Positions 1 to 8,600 of a stretch of 35,927 bases of DNA are shown piece after piece. Source of the DNA: Acinetobacter portensis. Lineage in GTDB: Bacteria; Pseudomonadota; Gammaproteobacteria; Pseudomonadales; Moraxellaceae. The translations under genes were made by a program, and so were the position numbers. Within the stretch, counting starts at the first letter, position 1. Every line of letters begins with the position of its first letter. A model generated the notes under the pieces. It did not search any database and was not told the DNA's origin. It saw only the letters and a list, made by a program, of their open reading frames with translations. The DNA is taken from positions 1-35,927 of the forward strand of contig NZ_LWRV01000095.1 in NCBI RefSeq assembly GCF_009372215.1, in the 5' to 3' direction.

Positions 1-40
1 GATTTATGACGGAAGTCTATTATTTCATTAATTTTGTATA

Positions 41-70
41 AAAAAAGCACTCCAAATGGAGTGCTTTTTT
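41..70 (-). terminator. Rho-independent terminator of mdh
   Basis: A perfect hairpin has arms GCACTCC and GGAGTGC around an AAAT loop, with a run of A on one side and a run of T on the other. It lies 22 bases past the mdh stop codon. The flanking A and T runs mean it could stop transcription in both directions. Confidence 0.9.
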
Positions 71-92
71 AACTTAATCTTGAAAGATTAAA

Positions 93-1079
93 TTATTTAA
101 GCATGTCAGCAATTGCTGCGCGCTCTTCTTCAAGTTCGTTCAACGTGAAGTTGATACGTTCACGGCTGAATTCGTCGATTTCAAGACCTTGAACGATTTT
201 GTATTCACCGTTTTCAGTTGTTACAGGGAAACCGAACATTACACCTTCAGGGATACCGTAAGAACCGTCTGAAGGAATACCCATAGTTACCCATTCGCCA
301 TTTGTGCCAAGAGCCCAATCGCGCATATGGTCGATTGCAGCGTTAGCAGCAGAAGCAGCAGAAGATAAACCACGAGCTTCAATGATTGCAGCGCCACGTT
401 TACCAACTGTAGGAAGGAATGTGTTTGCATTCCATTCTTGATCGTTGATCATATCTTTAACGCTTTCACCGTTGATTGTTGCAAAACGGTAGTCAGCATA
501 CATTGTTGGAGAGTGGTTACCCCAAACAGTAAGGTTTTTAATGTCTTTAACTGCTTTACCAGTTTTAGCAGCAATTTGAGATGCCGCACGGTTGTGGTCA
601 AGACGCAACATTGCTGTGAAGTTTTTCGCAGGAAGATCTGGAGCAGAGTTCATAGCGATGTAAGCATTCGTGTTAGCAGGGTTACCTACAACAAGAACTT
701 TAACGTCACGGCTAGCAACTTCATTAAGTGCTTGACCTTGACCGATGAAAATTTCACCGTTTACTTTTAATAAGTCAGCACGTTCCATACCAGGACCACG
801 AGGACGTGAACCAACTAATAATGCATAGTCAGCATCTTTAAATGCAACTTTAGGATCATCAGTACCGATCATGTCTTCTAGAAGTGGGAATGCACAGTCC
901 TGAAGCTCCATCATTACGCCTTTAAGCGCTTGTTGAGCTTTCTCAAAAGGAACTTCTAATAGCTGAAGAATAACTGGTTGGTCTTTACCCAACATTTCAC
1001 CGCTTGCGATACGGAATAATAAGCTATAACCAATTTGACCAGCTGCGCCAGTAATGGCAACACGAACTGCTTGCTTCAT
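93..1079 (-). CDS. mdh: Malate dehydrogenase
   Basis: This is an NAD-dependent malate dehydrogenase of 328 residues, interconverting malate and oxaloacetate in the TCA cycle in the cytosol. The N-terminal nucleotide-binding glycine motif is GAAGQIG (about residues 11-17). The substrate-arginine loop is [10 protein letters not shown] (91-100). The proton-relay pair is D161 (in RLDHNR) and H189 (in GNHSP). The length fits the cytosolic-type bacterial MDH group. I start it at the ATG at 1079 because GGAG lies 8 bases upstream and [14 protein letters not shown] is the family N-terminus; a TTG further up would add ten unrelated residues. It stands alone, with its own terminator and a leader of about 70 bases that contains an AT-rich dyad. 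Confidence 0.97.
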   Translation of the reverse strand: MKQAVRVAITGAAGQIGYSLLFRIASGEMLGKDQPVILQLLEVPFEKAQQALKGVMMELQDCAFPLLEDMIGTDDPKVAFKDADYALLVGSRPRGPGMERADLLKVNGEIFIGQGQALNEVASRDVKVLVVGNPANTNAYIAMNSAPDLPAKNFTAMLRLDHNRAASQIAAKTGKAVKDIKNLTVWGNHSPTMYADYRFATINGESVKDMINDQEWNANTFLPTVGKRGAAIIEARGLSSAASAANAAIDHMRDWALGTNGEWVTMGIPSDGSYGIPEGVMFGFPVTTENGEYKIVQGLEIDEFSRERINFTLNELEEERAAIADMLK

Positions 1080-1113
1080 GTAATTATCTCCAATTGAGAG
1101 GATAGTCAATGCA

Positions 1114-1136
1114 ATTAAATAGCTGTTCTATTTAAT
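1114..1136. repeat. AT-rich dyad in the mdh leader
   Basis: Arms ATTAAATAG and CTATTTAAT are perfect 9-base inverted complements around CTGTT. The dyad lies between the candidate mdh -10 box and the mdh ribosome site, so it would be transcribed in the mdh 5' leader. It could be an RNA hairpin or a protein-binding site; nothing here decides which. Confidence 0.6.
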
Positions 1137-1159
1137 CTTAATCATCATAAACGGCAAAG

Positions 1160-1165
1160 ATTGTA
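1160..1165 (-). promoter_or_regulatory. Candidate -10 box for mdh
   Basis: On the minus strand the hexamer reads TACAAT, five of six matches to the sigma-70 -10 consensus, about 80 bases before the mdh start. No convincing -35 box lies 16-18 bases upstream, so the call is tentative. Confidence 0.35.
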
Positions 1166-1250
1166 CTCCAATCATTCGCTTGATGCATGTAAAACAGAAT
1201 CTAATTGAACAAAAGTCTCATAGAAAATATAAATTAAAAGCCTAAAAAGC

Positions 1251-1904
1251 TTAGTAAGAACCTTTAATTGTAAATGTACTTGGACAATTAGAAACGACAT
1301 TGCTTGAACACGATTTATACTGTCCATTTGTCGCGTAGCAAATATTTAATTCAGTTAAATAACTTGTATTACGATTTTTTGCACATTGAAAGCGCAACGA
1401 ACTTACAGGCAAGCCTTTATTTAATCTCGTTAACATTGTTTGAAGTGCAAGTGTATGAATTTCCGTTGTTTGCTGCCCTGTCATGACCGATGGAATTTTC
1501 AAGTGATCTGCATAATTAATAATGGTTCTAAAATACTGACTCGCACTCATAGATGTACATCCACCAACAGCGCCCCACAATTGTCGACGCGCGGCCTCAT
1601 CTGGCATAACACGAGCAACCACTTTTGCTTGTAAAGGCGTTAAAGTTGCAGATGAATTAGTACTACAATCTCTACGAGAAGTTTCAGGGTACAAACCTTG
1701 AATGTTTAAAGTATAACCTTCCAAACATTTCCGTTTTTTGACTTTAGATGTATCTAGAAGACATATAGCAGGTGTCATTTGAATTTCTAAAACATAGCCT
1801 GCAGGTGTATTTGCAAAAAGATGAGGTGTAACAATGCTTAAACCAAACATGCTGAGAATAAGCATACCCAGTTTCATCATCTTCTGTTGAACACCTTTTT
1901 TCAT
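1251..1904 (-). CDS. RNase T2-fold periplasmic protein lacking the catalytic residues
   Basis: A secreted protein of the ribonuclease T2 fold, 217 residues, with a signal peptide ending near LFA/NTPAG (residues 29-35). Both T2 signature blocks can be aligned, but their catalytic residues are replaced. The first block, usually xxxHGLWP, reads LNIQGLYP (66-73), so the histidine is Q69. The second, usually HEWxKHGxC, reads QLWGAVGGC (108-116), so Glu is L109, Lys is A112 and His is V113. The scaffold is kept: W110, G114, C116, the following SQYF, and the late TELNIC motif with its cysteines. From memory, an RNase T2-family gene next to mdh in A. baumannii was linked to surface colonisation; whether it is this orthologue is not shown here. 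The start could also be the ATG at 1880, which has AAGGTG 11 bases upstream. Confidence 0.8.
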   Translation of the reverse strand: MKKGVQQKMMKLGMLILSMFGLSIVTPHLFANTPAGYVLEIQMTPAICLLDTSKVKKRKCLEGYTLNIQGLYPETSRRDCSTNSSATLTPLQAKVVARVMPDEAARRQLWGAVGGCTSMSASQYFRTIINYADHLKIPSVMTGQQTTEIHTLALQTMLTRLNKGLPVSSLRFQCAKNRNTSYLTELNICYATNGQYKSCSSNVVSNCPSTFTIKGSY

Positions 1905-1956
1905 CTTTTAAATACTCATCAAAGTCATGACTTTTACTAGACCAAGTCTAAGTCGT

Positions 1957-3933
1957 CTATTGCCCAGTACTACGCAAAGGAATGTCTTGCATACGCTTAC
2001 CAATAGATTGTGAACCTTGACCTAGCAATAAACCATAGTGAACCGCATTGGTCATGACATGTTTTACATAATCACGTGTTTCACTCAAAGGAATGGTTTC
2101 TGCATATTGATCAGCAGCAATGCTCTGATATTCAGGTTGCCAACGGCGTGCACGATTAGGTCCTGCGTTATATCCTGCAGTTGCTAAAACAGGGCTATTA
2201 CTGAGTTGATTCTGAATAGTCGATAAGTAATATGTACCATATCTAATGTTTACATTCATATCACTTAATGCAGCAGGATTATAAGTTTCACCCATTTTAC
2301 GAGCAACCAATTTCGCTGTTTCAGGCATAATTTGCATAAGACCACCTGCCCCAACATGTGAGCGAGCCGTGGTATTAAAACGACTTTCCTGACGCATTAA
2401 ACCATAGGCCCAAGCAGGATCGATTCCTGCATTTTGACTATGATTTACAACATAATCTCGATGTGGCGTTGCATAGCCATAAACATAATTGTGTTTATTC
2501 ACTGTACGATCTGCCGCATAAATCGCGCGATCATACCACCCCATATCTGTTGCACGTTTCGCAGCAGCAAGAATCAGTTCATCATCTTGTTTTAAATATG
2601 CTTGTCGAACTGCCCAGTTCCACTCACGGTTAATATAAGTCGCAGGTGCGCCCACATCTCTTAAAGCAAATGCTCGATTAAAATGAATATCTTGGCTTAA
2701 ACGCTGAATATCTTTACTAGAAGGCTCGTAACTTGATGCAAGATTATAGGTTTGTCCTACATGATCTTTAGCCAATAGATTGTGATATCCAGTTCCTTCT
2801 GCAAGTTTTTTAAATATTTCTTTAGATGTACGTTTAGATGCAGAATCTGAACGCTGCTCATATGCACGTGCCAACCAATACTGCCAACGCTCTTCTTGAC
2901 GTTGAGTAACAGACATTGAATCAATGGCACGAATTAAGCTTTCCCACGCACTAAAACGAATGGCTTGTCTTGCATAAATTTCAGCTTCTTCTGGGCTAAA
3001 TGGCAGTCCGTAACTTGCATCTAGTGCTTTCAATACATCTTGATTGAAATTATTTTTCATCACCGTTGTGCCACCAATATAGCCAACAGTGCGATATATC
3101 GCTTTTTGGATTTTATCTGGAGTACCTTCCGCACTACGATTCATGGAAGATAATGCTGAGTTTAAATCGCTATCCGCCACACGTCCTATCGCATAAATTA
3201 AATATGCATAGTCAGCATCTGAAGCTTTTGGCGCAGACCAAATATAATTTAAAGGATTTGCTTGAATAGAATTAAATTGTGCAAGCGTTAAATTGAGTCC
3301 CAAGCTTTGTGCCGTTGCTACAGCCAAACCACTTTTTCCTGAACGCAATTGCCCCCAAAGACGCTGTTCTTTATCTTCTTTGGTCATTAAAGGACTTGAT
3401 GACATCATACGTGCCAAGCCATGACAAAAATCAGATTGTGAATCTGTTGTGAGCCAAACATCTTTAAATTCTGCAAAAACTAAAGGATCACCTGAATGCG
3501 CACGTACTTGAGCCATTGCACAGCTTTCAGCTTTATCAGGATTCGAAACATACTGTAGTACAGGTATAGGACTCGAAAAATCCGATTGTTTTACTTTTTC
3601 TTCGACATAATCTGCTGCCAGCTTTTCAGCCATTGCAGACTGAGGATAGCGCTGAGCAAAACTTATAATTGCACTTGATGGCTGAAAAGCCAAATTGTTA
3701 TTTAAATTCCAATATTCTGGGTAATAGCCCAAAACATCATTTTGCATAGAGTTTTGATATTGTTGTAAGGCTTGTGTATTTCCTGAATTTGCAGCTTTCA
3801 AGGCATCATTAAACTGCTCATCTCCTGCATAAGCAAAAGAAAACATACACAAAGAACCCATACCCAACACAAGACTTTTATAGCGTTTTTTTTCTTTTTT
3901 AATCTTTGTGAGCATATTTATGCTTTCTCTCAT
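1957..3933 (-). CDS. slt: Soluble lytic murein transglycosylase
   Basis: A periplasmic exolytic transglycosylase that cleaves the MurNAc-GlcNAc bond of peptidoglycan, leaving 1,6-anhydro-MurNAc ends. The 658 residues match the Slt70 plan. A signal peptide ends near AYA/GDEQF (residues 34-41). A long alpha-helical superhelix spans about 40-490. The C-terminal SLT domain has the catalytic Glu516 in GLMRQESRF, then GAGGLMQIMP (528-537) and the AGYNAGP motif. The ATG at 3933 is preferred because AAGG lies 7 bases upstream; the ATG at 3915, six residues in, is the alternative. It lies 52 bases upstream of the RNase T2-like gene in the same direction, so the two may be cotranscribed. Confidence 0.93.
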   Translation of the reverse strand: MRESINMLTKIKKEKKRYKSLVLGMGSLCMFSFAYAGDEQFNDALKAANSGNTQALQQYQNSMQNDVLGYYPEYWNLNNNLAFQPSSAIISFAQRYPQSAMAEKLAADYVEEKVKQSDFSSPIPVLQYVSNPDKAESCAMAQVRAHSGDPLVFAEFKDVWLTTDSQSDFCHGLARMMSSSPLMTKEDKEQRLWGQLRSGKSGLAVATAQSLGLNLTLAQFNSIQANPLNYIWSAPKASDADYAYLIYAIGRVADSDLNSALSSMNRSAEGTPDKIQKAIYRTVGYIGGTTVMKNNFNQDVLKALDASYGLPFSPEEAEIYARQAIRFSAWESLIRAIDSMSVTQRQEERWQYWLARAYEQRSDSASKRTSKEIFKKLAEGTGYHNLLAKDHVGQTYNLASSYEPSSKDIQRLSQDIHFNRAFALRDVGAPATYINREWNWAVRQAYLKQDDELILAAAKRATDMGWYDRAIYAADRTVNKHNYVYGYATPHRDYVVNHSQNAGIDPAWAYGLMRQESRFNTTARSHVGAGGLMQIMPETAKLVARKMGETYNPAALSDMNVNIRYGTYYLSTIQNQLSNSPVLATAGYNAGPNRARRWQPEYQSIAADQYAETIPLSETRDYVKHVMTNAVHYGLLLGQGSQSIGKRMQDIPLRSTGQ

Positions 3934-4253
3934 TACTGTGCCTTTTATATATAGAAATTAACCAACAGCAAATGTAGTTTAGTTATTCTAAAACAACTCT
4001 ACTGTTCTGTTGTGTAACCTCATGATTCAACAATATTAATTTTCAAACAATTTTAGTCCATAAATCAATACAAATACGTGTTTATTTTAAATTATAAGTT
4101 TCTAACATTTTCCTGCTAAACTATGCGCCTTCTTACATTCCTTGAATTTTGCTCAGTATTTATGATGCAGATGGAACCCACGTGTACATACACTAGGTCT
4201 AAAATTCTGACATAAGAGCATGTTTCATAAAGATTTATCCTTTAGGAGCCTAC
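3934..4253. other. Divergent intergenic region, slt / miaB
   Basis: This 320-base AT-rich stretch separates divergent slt and miaB, so it must carry both promoters. The only promoter-like element I would name is the extended -10 near 4114. No coding frame, RNA gene or strong repeat was seen. Confidence 0.6.
4114..4122 (+). promoter_or_regulatory. Candidate extended -10 promoter for miaB operon
   Basis: TGCTAAACT fits an extended -10 (TGn followed by TAAACT, four of six). There is no good -35 box at the right distance, which extended -10 promoters can tolerate. It would give a leader of about 125 bases for miaB. Confidence 0.35.
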
Positions 4254-5708
4254 ATGACGGTTCAAACCTTCATTCCCAATAGTGCCCAAGCTGCCTCAGA
4301 AAACACTGTTACCCAGCCACAGCACACCCCAGCCAACGGTTCAGTCAAAAAACTGTTCATCGAAACGCAAGGGTGTCAGATGAATGAGTATGACAGTCAC
4401 CGTATGGCAGACCTTTTAGGCGACTCACACGGTTATGTGCTAACCAAAGACCCGAAAGATGCAGATATTCTTCTCATGAATACCTGTTCTATTCGTGAAA
4501 AAGCACAAGAGAAAGTATTCTCTGAACTGGGTCGCTGGCGCAAGCTGAAAGAAAAAAATCCTGACCTGATTATTGGTGTAGGTGGCTGTGTTGCATCTCA
4601 AGAAGGTGACAACATTCAAAAACGTGCCAATTATGTCGATATGATTTTTGGCCCACAAACATTACACCGTTTGCCACAAATGCTTGACCAGCACTTTGAG
4701 CAAATAGAAAAACCAAAGAAAGATAAAATCAAGTTGGTTGATATTTCTTTCCCAGACATTGAGAAATTCGACTTTTTACCTGAACCACGTGTTGAAGGTC
4801 ATAAAGCATTTGTTTCAATTATGGAAGGATGTTCTAAATACTGTTCATTCTGCGTTGTACCTTATACACGCGGTGAAGAAGTTTCTCGTCCACTTGATGA
4901 TGTACTTGCTGAAATTGCAACTTTGGCAGAAAAAGGCGTTCGTGAAATTTCTCTTTTAGGTCAAAACGTAAATGGCTACCGTGGTGAAACTTTCGAAGGT
5001 GAAATTTGCACATTTGCAGACTTACTTCGTTTAGTTGCAGAAATCCCGGGAATTGGTCGTTTACGCTATACCACATCTCACCCGCTTGAATTTAACGATG
5101 ACTTAATTCAATGCTACCGAGATTTACCACAAATGGTTTCTCATCTTCACCTGCCTGTACAAAGTGGTTCAAACGATGTACTTCAAGCAATGAAACGTAA
5201 CCATACCATCGACGTTTACATCGAAAAAATTGCCAAGTTACGTAAAGTCCGTCCAGATATGCATTTATCTTCAGATTTCATTATTGGTTTCCCTGGTGAA
5301 ACAGATGAAAACTTTGAAGAAACATATCAGTTTATTAAAGATATGGATTTTGACCATTCTTATAGCTTTGTTTACTCAAAACGTCCGGGTACGCCTGCCG
5401 CAGAATTGGAAGATACCATTCCTGAAGATGTGAAAAAAGAACGTTTAGGCAAAGTTCAAAAATGGATTAAACGTTCAAGTATCGATAAAACTGATGCGAT
5501 GCTTGGCACAATTCAACGCGTTCTTATTGAAAAAATTTCAGACAAAGATCCTAACCTTTTAGTCGGCACAGCAGACAACACTCGTTATGTCACATTTATT
5601 GGTGATGCATCTTGGGTAGGTCGCTTTGCAGAAATTGAAATTACTGAAATAAAAACTTTAAATTTAGTTTACGGTGAGCTCTTGAATCTTGAACCTGACG
5701 TGGCGTAA
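4254..5708 (+). CDS. miaB: tRNA-2-methylthio-N6-dimethylallyladenosine synthase
   Basis: MiaB is a radical-SAM methylthiotransferase that converts i6A37 to ms2i6A37 in tRNAs reading UNN codons. All expected elements are present in 484 residues. The N-terminal methylthiotransferase domain holds the auxiliary cluster cysteines C41 (ETQGCQMN), C78 (NTCSIR) and C112 (GGCVA). The radical-SAM triad is C193, C197 and C200 in [15 protein letters not shown]-like RNA-binding domain occupies about the last 70 residues. The N-terminus is about 30 residues longer than the conserved core and low in complexity. AGGAG sits 6 bases before the ATG. It is the first gene of miaB-phoH-ybeY, an order common in gammaproteobacteria. 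Confidence 0.97.
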   Translation: MTVQTFIPNSAQAASENTVTQPQHTPANGSVKKLFIETQGCQMNEYDSHRMADLLGDSHGYVLTKDPKDADILLMNTCSIREKAQEKVFSELGRWRKLKEKNPDLIIGVGGCVASQEGDNIQKRANYVDMIFGPQTLHRLPQMLDQHFEQIEKPKKDKIKLVDISFPDIEKFDFLPEPRVEGHKAFVSIMEGCSKYCSFCVVPYTRGEEVSRPLDDVLAEIATLAEKGVREISLLGQNVNGYRGETFEGEICTFADLLRLVAEIPGIGRLRYTTSHPLEFNDDLIQCYRDLPQMVSHLHLPVQSGSNDVLQAMKRNHTIDVYIEKIAKLRKVRPDMHLSSDFIIGFPGETDENFEETYQFIKDMDFDHSYSFVYSKRPGTPAAELEDTIPEDVKKERLGKVQKWIKRSSIDKTDAMLGTIQRVLIEKISDKDPNLLVGTADNTRYVTFIGDASWVGRFAEIEITEIKTLNLVYGELLNLEPDVA

Positions 5709-5745
5709 TGTAGGGTTATAACAAGATTACTTTTAAGGAACTCTC

Positions 5746-6819
5746 TTGACTGCAACGATTCGACGTACAGTAGCTTTTCCTGGTGTTTCAGTAGACCGTT
5801 TAAAAAGTATGTTAGGTGCTTATAACGGTCACTTAAAACAAATCGAACAACGTTTAAATGTCCAAATTTCCCATCGTGGCGAAGAATTCTTTGTCGATGG
5901 AAATACAGAAGCAGTCGAGAGAGCCGAAAGTTTGCTCCAACGTCTGCACAATGAAGCTGAAACATCTCAGCAAATTTCCTCAGACACCTTGCATCTTATG
6001 ATTCAAGGTAGCCAAACAGACCATGAACTACAAACAGATTTAGACCAAGAACATACTGGCCTAGAAGATGTTTATTTACAAACTCGAAAAGGTCGCATCA
6101 ACCCGCGTGGTGCGAACCAAAAGCGTTATGTACAACGCATCTTACAAAGTGATATTTCTTTTGGTATTGGCCCTGCAGGTACAGGTAAAACTTATCTTGC
6201 AGTTGCAGCCGCAGTAGATATGCTTGAACGTAATGAAATTCAACGTATTTTACTTGTGCGCCCTGCTGTTGAAGCAGGTGAAAAACTAGGGTTTTTACCT
6301 GGTGATTTAAGCCAAAAAATCGACCCTTACCTTCGTCCACTTTATGATGCATTGTACGAAATGCTTGGCTTTGAGAAGGTTGCAAAACTCATTGAACGCC
6401 AAGTCATTGAAGTTGCACCACTTGCTTATATGCGTGGTCGCACACTAAACCATTCTTTCGTCATTTTAGATGAAGCACAAAACACCACACCTGAACAAAT
6501 GAAGATGTTCTTAACGCGTTTAGGTTTTGGTTCACGTGCCGTCATTACTGGCGATGTAACGCAAGTCGATTTACCTCGAGGACAACAATCAGGTTTATCA
6601 CATGCTTTACGTGTCATTGAAAATGTCAAAGAAATTCATATTACCCGCTTCCATTCTCGCGATGTTGTGCGTCACCAATTAGTTCAAAAAATTGTAGAAG
6701 CATACGAAGGATGGGACAGCGATCAACAACGTCTTAGCGCAGAAGCTCGTGCGGAACGTAAAGCACTCCAAGCGGCATTAATTGCTGAAAACGATACAGC
6801 AGCCGATGCACAAGACTAA
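5746..6819 (+). CDS. ybeZ: PhoH-like ATPase (YbeZ)
   Basis: A cytosolic PhoH-family ATPase of 357 residues. Walker A is GPAGTGKT (142-149) and Walker B is FVILDEAQ (238-245), followed by TGDVTQVDLP (268-277), all typical of PhoH. The N-terminal 80 residues look like the small RNA-binding region of YbeZ proteins. The family is thought to act with YbeY in RNA or ribosome quality control. I use the TTG at 5746: AAGGAA lies 5 bases upstream, and the reading starts MTATIRRTV with no better ATG. It lies 37 bases after miaB and 25 before ybeY, so the three are surely one transcript. The C-terminal tail is acidic and charged. Confidence 0.93.
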   Translation: MTATIRRTVAFPGVSVDRLKSMLGAYNGHLKQIEQRLNVQISHRGEEFFVDGNTEAVERAESLLQRLHNEAETSQQISSDTLHLMIQGSQTDHELQTDLDQEHTGLEDVYLQTRKGRINPRGANQKRYVQRILQSDISFGIGPAGTGKTYLAVAAAVDMLERNEIQRILLVRPAVEAGEKLGFLPGDLSQKIDPYLRPLYDALYEMLGFEKVAKLIERQVIEVAPLAYMRGRTLNHSFVILDEAQNTTPEQMKMFLTRLGFGSRAVITGDVTQVDLPRGQQSGLSHALRVIENVKEIHITRFHSRDVVRHQLVQKIVEAYEGWDSDQQRLSAEARAERKALQAALIAENDTAADAQD

Positions 6820-6844
6820 TTTAAACATGATTTAAGGATTTGTT

Positions 6845-7327
6845 TTGAAACTGAGTCTTTCCCTACAACAGGACTTTCAATCCCCTGAATTGGTTTTGAA
6901 ACGTGCACATATTAAGAAAGTTGTAGAAACAGCTTTACGTCATATCGACACAAAAAGCGATTGTGAAATTGGTATTGCTTGTGTAGATAACGATGAAAGT
7001 CACAAGCTCAACTTGGAATATCGTGGCAAAGATAAACCGACCAATGTTTTATCTTTCCCAAGTGACCTTCCCGATGAAATGGCTGAAATTTTAGATTCAT
7101 TTCCTATTGGCGATTTAGTCATTTGCATTCCTGTTGTATTAGGTGAAGCTCGGGAGCAAGACAAACTTCCATTGACTCATTTCACACATATGCTTGTACA
7201 TGGAACTTTACATTTAATGGGCTATGACCATGAAACTTCTGATGAAGATGCAGAAGAAATGGAAGCATTAGAAATTGAAATTTTAGCCAAGTTAGGATTT
7301 GAAAATCCTTATTTGGAACAAAATTAA
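6845..7327 (+). CDS. ybeY: Endoribonuclease / rRNA maturation factor YbeY
   Basis: YbeY is a zinc metalloprotein needed for 16S rRNA 3'-end maturation and late 30S quality control. The 160-residue protein carries the signature [11 protein letters not shown], with metal ligands H119, H123 and H129. TNVLSFP (about 66-72) and GDLVI (about 89-93) are also typical. The start is the TTG at 6845, with AAGGA 6 bases upstream. In many relatives corC and lnt follow ybeY; here a strong terminator follows instead, so the operon ends at this gene. Confidence 0.96.
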   Translation: MKLSLSLQQDFQSPELVLKRAHIKKVVETALRHIDTKSDCEIGIACVDNDESHKLNLEYRGKDKPTNVLSFPSDLPDEMAEILDSFPIGDLVICIPVVLGEAREQDKLPLTHFTHMLVHGTLHLMGYDHETSDEDAEEMEALEIEILAKLGFENPYLEQN

Positions 7328-7337
7328 TTTCATCAAT

Positions 7338-7365
7338 AAAAAAGCGAGCTACGGCTCGCTTTTTT
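7338..7365 (+). terminator. Terminator of miaB-ybeZ-ybeY
   Basis: Stem GCGAGC/GCTCGC with a TACG loop, flanked by six A and six T. It sits 11 bases past the ybeY stop. Confidence 0.92.
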
Positions 7366-7380
7366 ATTAGAGGTTTTATG

Positions 7381-7476
7381 AGGACCCCTCCCTAACCCTC
7401 TCCTACAAGGAGAGGGAACTTTAATTATTAACAAATTATAATTAAAAGCCCCCTCCCTTTGAGAGGAAGGGTTTTC
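7381..7476. repeat. Paired pyrimidine/purine palindromes
   Basis: Two related hairpin-forming units lie between the ybeY terminator and the end of the TonB-like gene. The first has CCCTCTCCT (7396-7404) pairing perfectly with AGGAGAGGG (7408-7416) around ACA. The second is an imperfect version at about 7449-7471, with CCCTCC facing GGAAGGG. Both are preceded by a CCCCTCCC-type run. They are separated by about 30 bases of pure A/T-rich DNA. This looks like a dispersed intergenic palindromic element, such as a REP-like unit; the second may also end transcription of the leftward TonB-like gene. Confidence 0.6.
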
Positions 7477-7493
7477 ATATACAGTTAAATAAC

Positions 7494-8372
7494 TTAATGC
7501 ACTTCAATTTCTGCTTCAGCAGGATCAAAACGCCATGTACGAATAATTCGAAGTTCGGATATATCTTTCATTTTAGAGTCGAAAGCCCCGAATGGCGCTG
7601 CTTTACGTACCGATGCTTTTGCAGCTTCATCTAAAACCATATGACCAGAACTATCAATTAAACGAATTGCTCGAATACCACCGTTTGCATTTAGAATCAC
7701 CATTAAACGAACTTCGCCAGATAAACGCATTTGTTTCGCTTGATCTGGATAATAACGGTTACCGTAAAATTCAACTTTTTCACGGAACTTATCCATATAA
7801 GCAGCCGAAACATCTTTTTTCGCCTGAATACCATCTAAAGTTTTTACTTTTTGAGTTCGACTAAAATTTTGCTGACGTTTTAAATATTGTGCTTCAATAC
7901 TTGCAACCATAGAAGCTTTTGCTTGAAATTGACTGTTTAGCTCTTCCATCGCTTTTTTACGATTGTTTTGTTCGGCTTCTTTTTTCCAACTTAAAGTGGT
8001 CATTAACACTTTTTCTTCAAAGCTCAACTCACGTTGTTGTTGCATTCGTTCTAGGCTTTCAAGTTCTTTATCACCAGTACTGACATCTTCCATAGCAGCA
8101 GGCATATCACTCGATATACGATGCGCTTCACGAAAAGTCCCCGACCCTTGTTGATCTTCTTGTGCTAAAAAATCTGCATTTTTAACTTCTGTTTCGGCAG
8201 GACGAATAGAAACAGCAATATCTTTTGTAGACGTATCCGATTTGGTTGGTTCTGCAAATTGCAAAGTTAAAACAATAAGATGCAATATTCCTGCAACCAA
8301 TAATGCCGCAGTAAAAATAGAATCTTGCCACCAGTGGCTTTTTAATGGTATTAAAAATGTTTTAATCGACAT
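7494..8372 (-). CDS. TonB-family protein with coiled-coil linker
   Basis: An inner-membrane-anchored protein with a TonB C-terminal domain. In the 292-residue form starting MSIKTFLIPLKSHWW there is one membrane segment (about 16-40). A charged, Gln/Glu/Lys-rich helical region follows (about 95-190), and then a TonB domain with YYPDQAKQMRLSGEVRL and the closing WRFDP. It lacks the usual proline-rich periplasmic spacer. It has no exbB or exbD beside it, unlike the complete operon at 18.3-20.1 kb, so it may share that motor or serve another process. Some Pseudomonas TonB paralogues act in motility rather than iron uptake. The start is uncertain: neither the ATG at 8372 nor the upstream TTG at 8432 has a good ribosome site. 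Confidence 0.8.
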   Translation of the reverse strand: MSIKTFLIPLKSHWWQDSIFTAALLVAGILHLIVLTLQFAEPTKSDTSTKDIAVSIRPAETEVKNADFLAQEDQQGSGTFREAHRISSDMPAAMEDVSTGDKELESLERMQQQRELSFEEKVLMTTLSWKKEAEQNNRKKAMEELNSQFQAKASMVASIEAQYLKRQQNFSRTQKVKTLDGIQAKKDVSAAYMDKFREKVEFYGNRYYPDQAKQMRLSGEVRLMVILNANGGIRAIRLIDSSGHMVLDEAAKASVRKAAPFGAFDSKMKDISELRIIRTWRFDPAEAEIEVH

Positions 8373-8432
8373 CACAATAAACGGACAAAAGTCAGTTTTC
8401 CCAAACTGTAAAAACAGAATAATATAGACCAA

Positions 8433-8454
8433 GTTATCTATTTACATAGATAAC
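8433..8454. promoter_or_regulatory. Operator-like dyad upstream of the TonB-like gene
   Basis: Arms GTTATCTA and TAGATAAC are perfect 8-base inverted complements around TTTACA. On the minus strand it lies just upstream of the promoter-like TATATT/TATTAT sequence leading into the TonB-like gene. The size and symmetry fit a dimeric repressor site. It does not match the Fur consensus well. Confidence 0.5.
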
Positions 8455-8600
8455 AGTGAAACCTATCAATAAATAAACTAAGCTTATAAACTATTGAAAA
8501 TGGTGCTATTTATTTTGATAAACTGCAAGTGATAAACTCGTATTTTTAATATAATTAAAGTCATTTGAGTCAAAGATAGACCCAATTTTTGGAACACGAT

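Noticed and set aside
438..770. Rightward 110-residue frame inside mdh
   Set aside because: Antisense to well-conserved mdh codons with no start signal.
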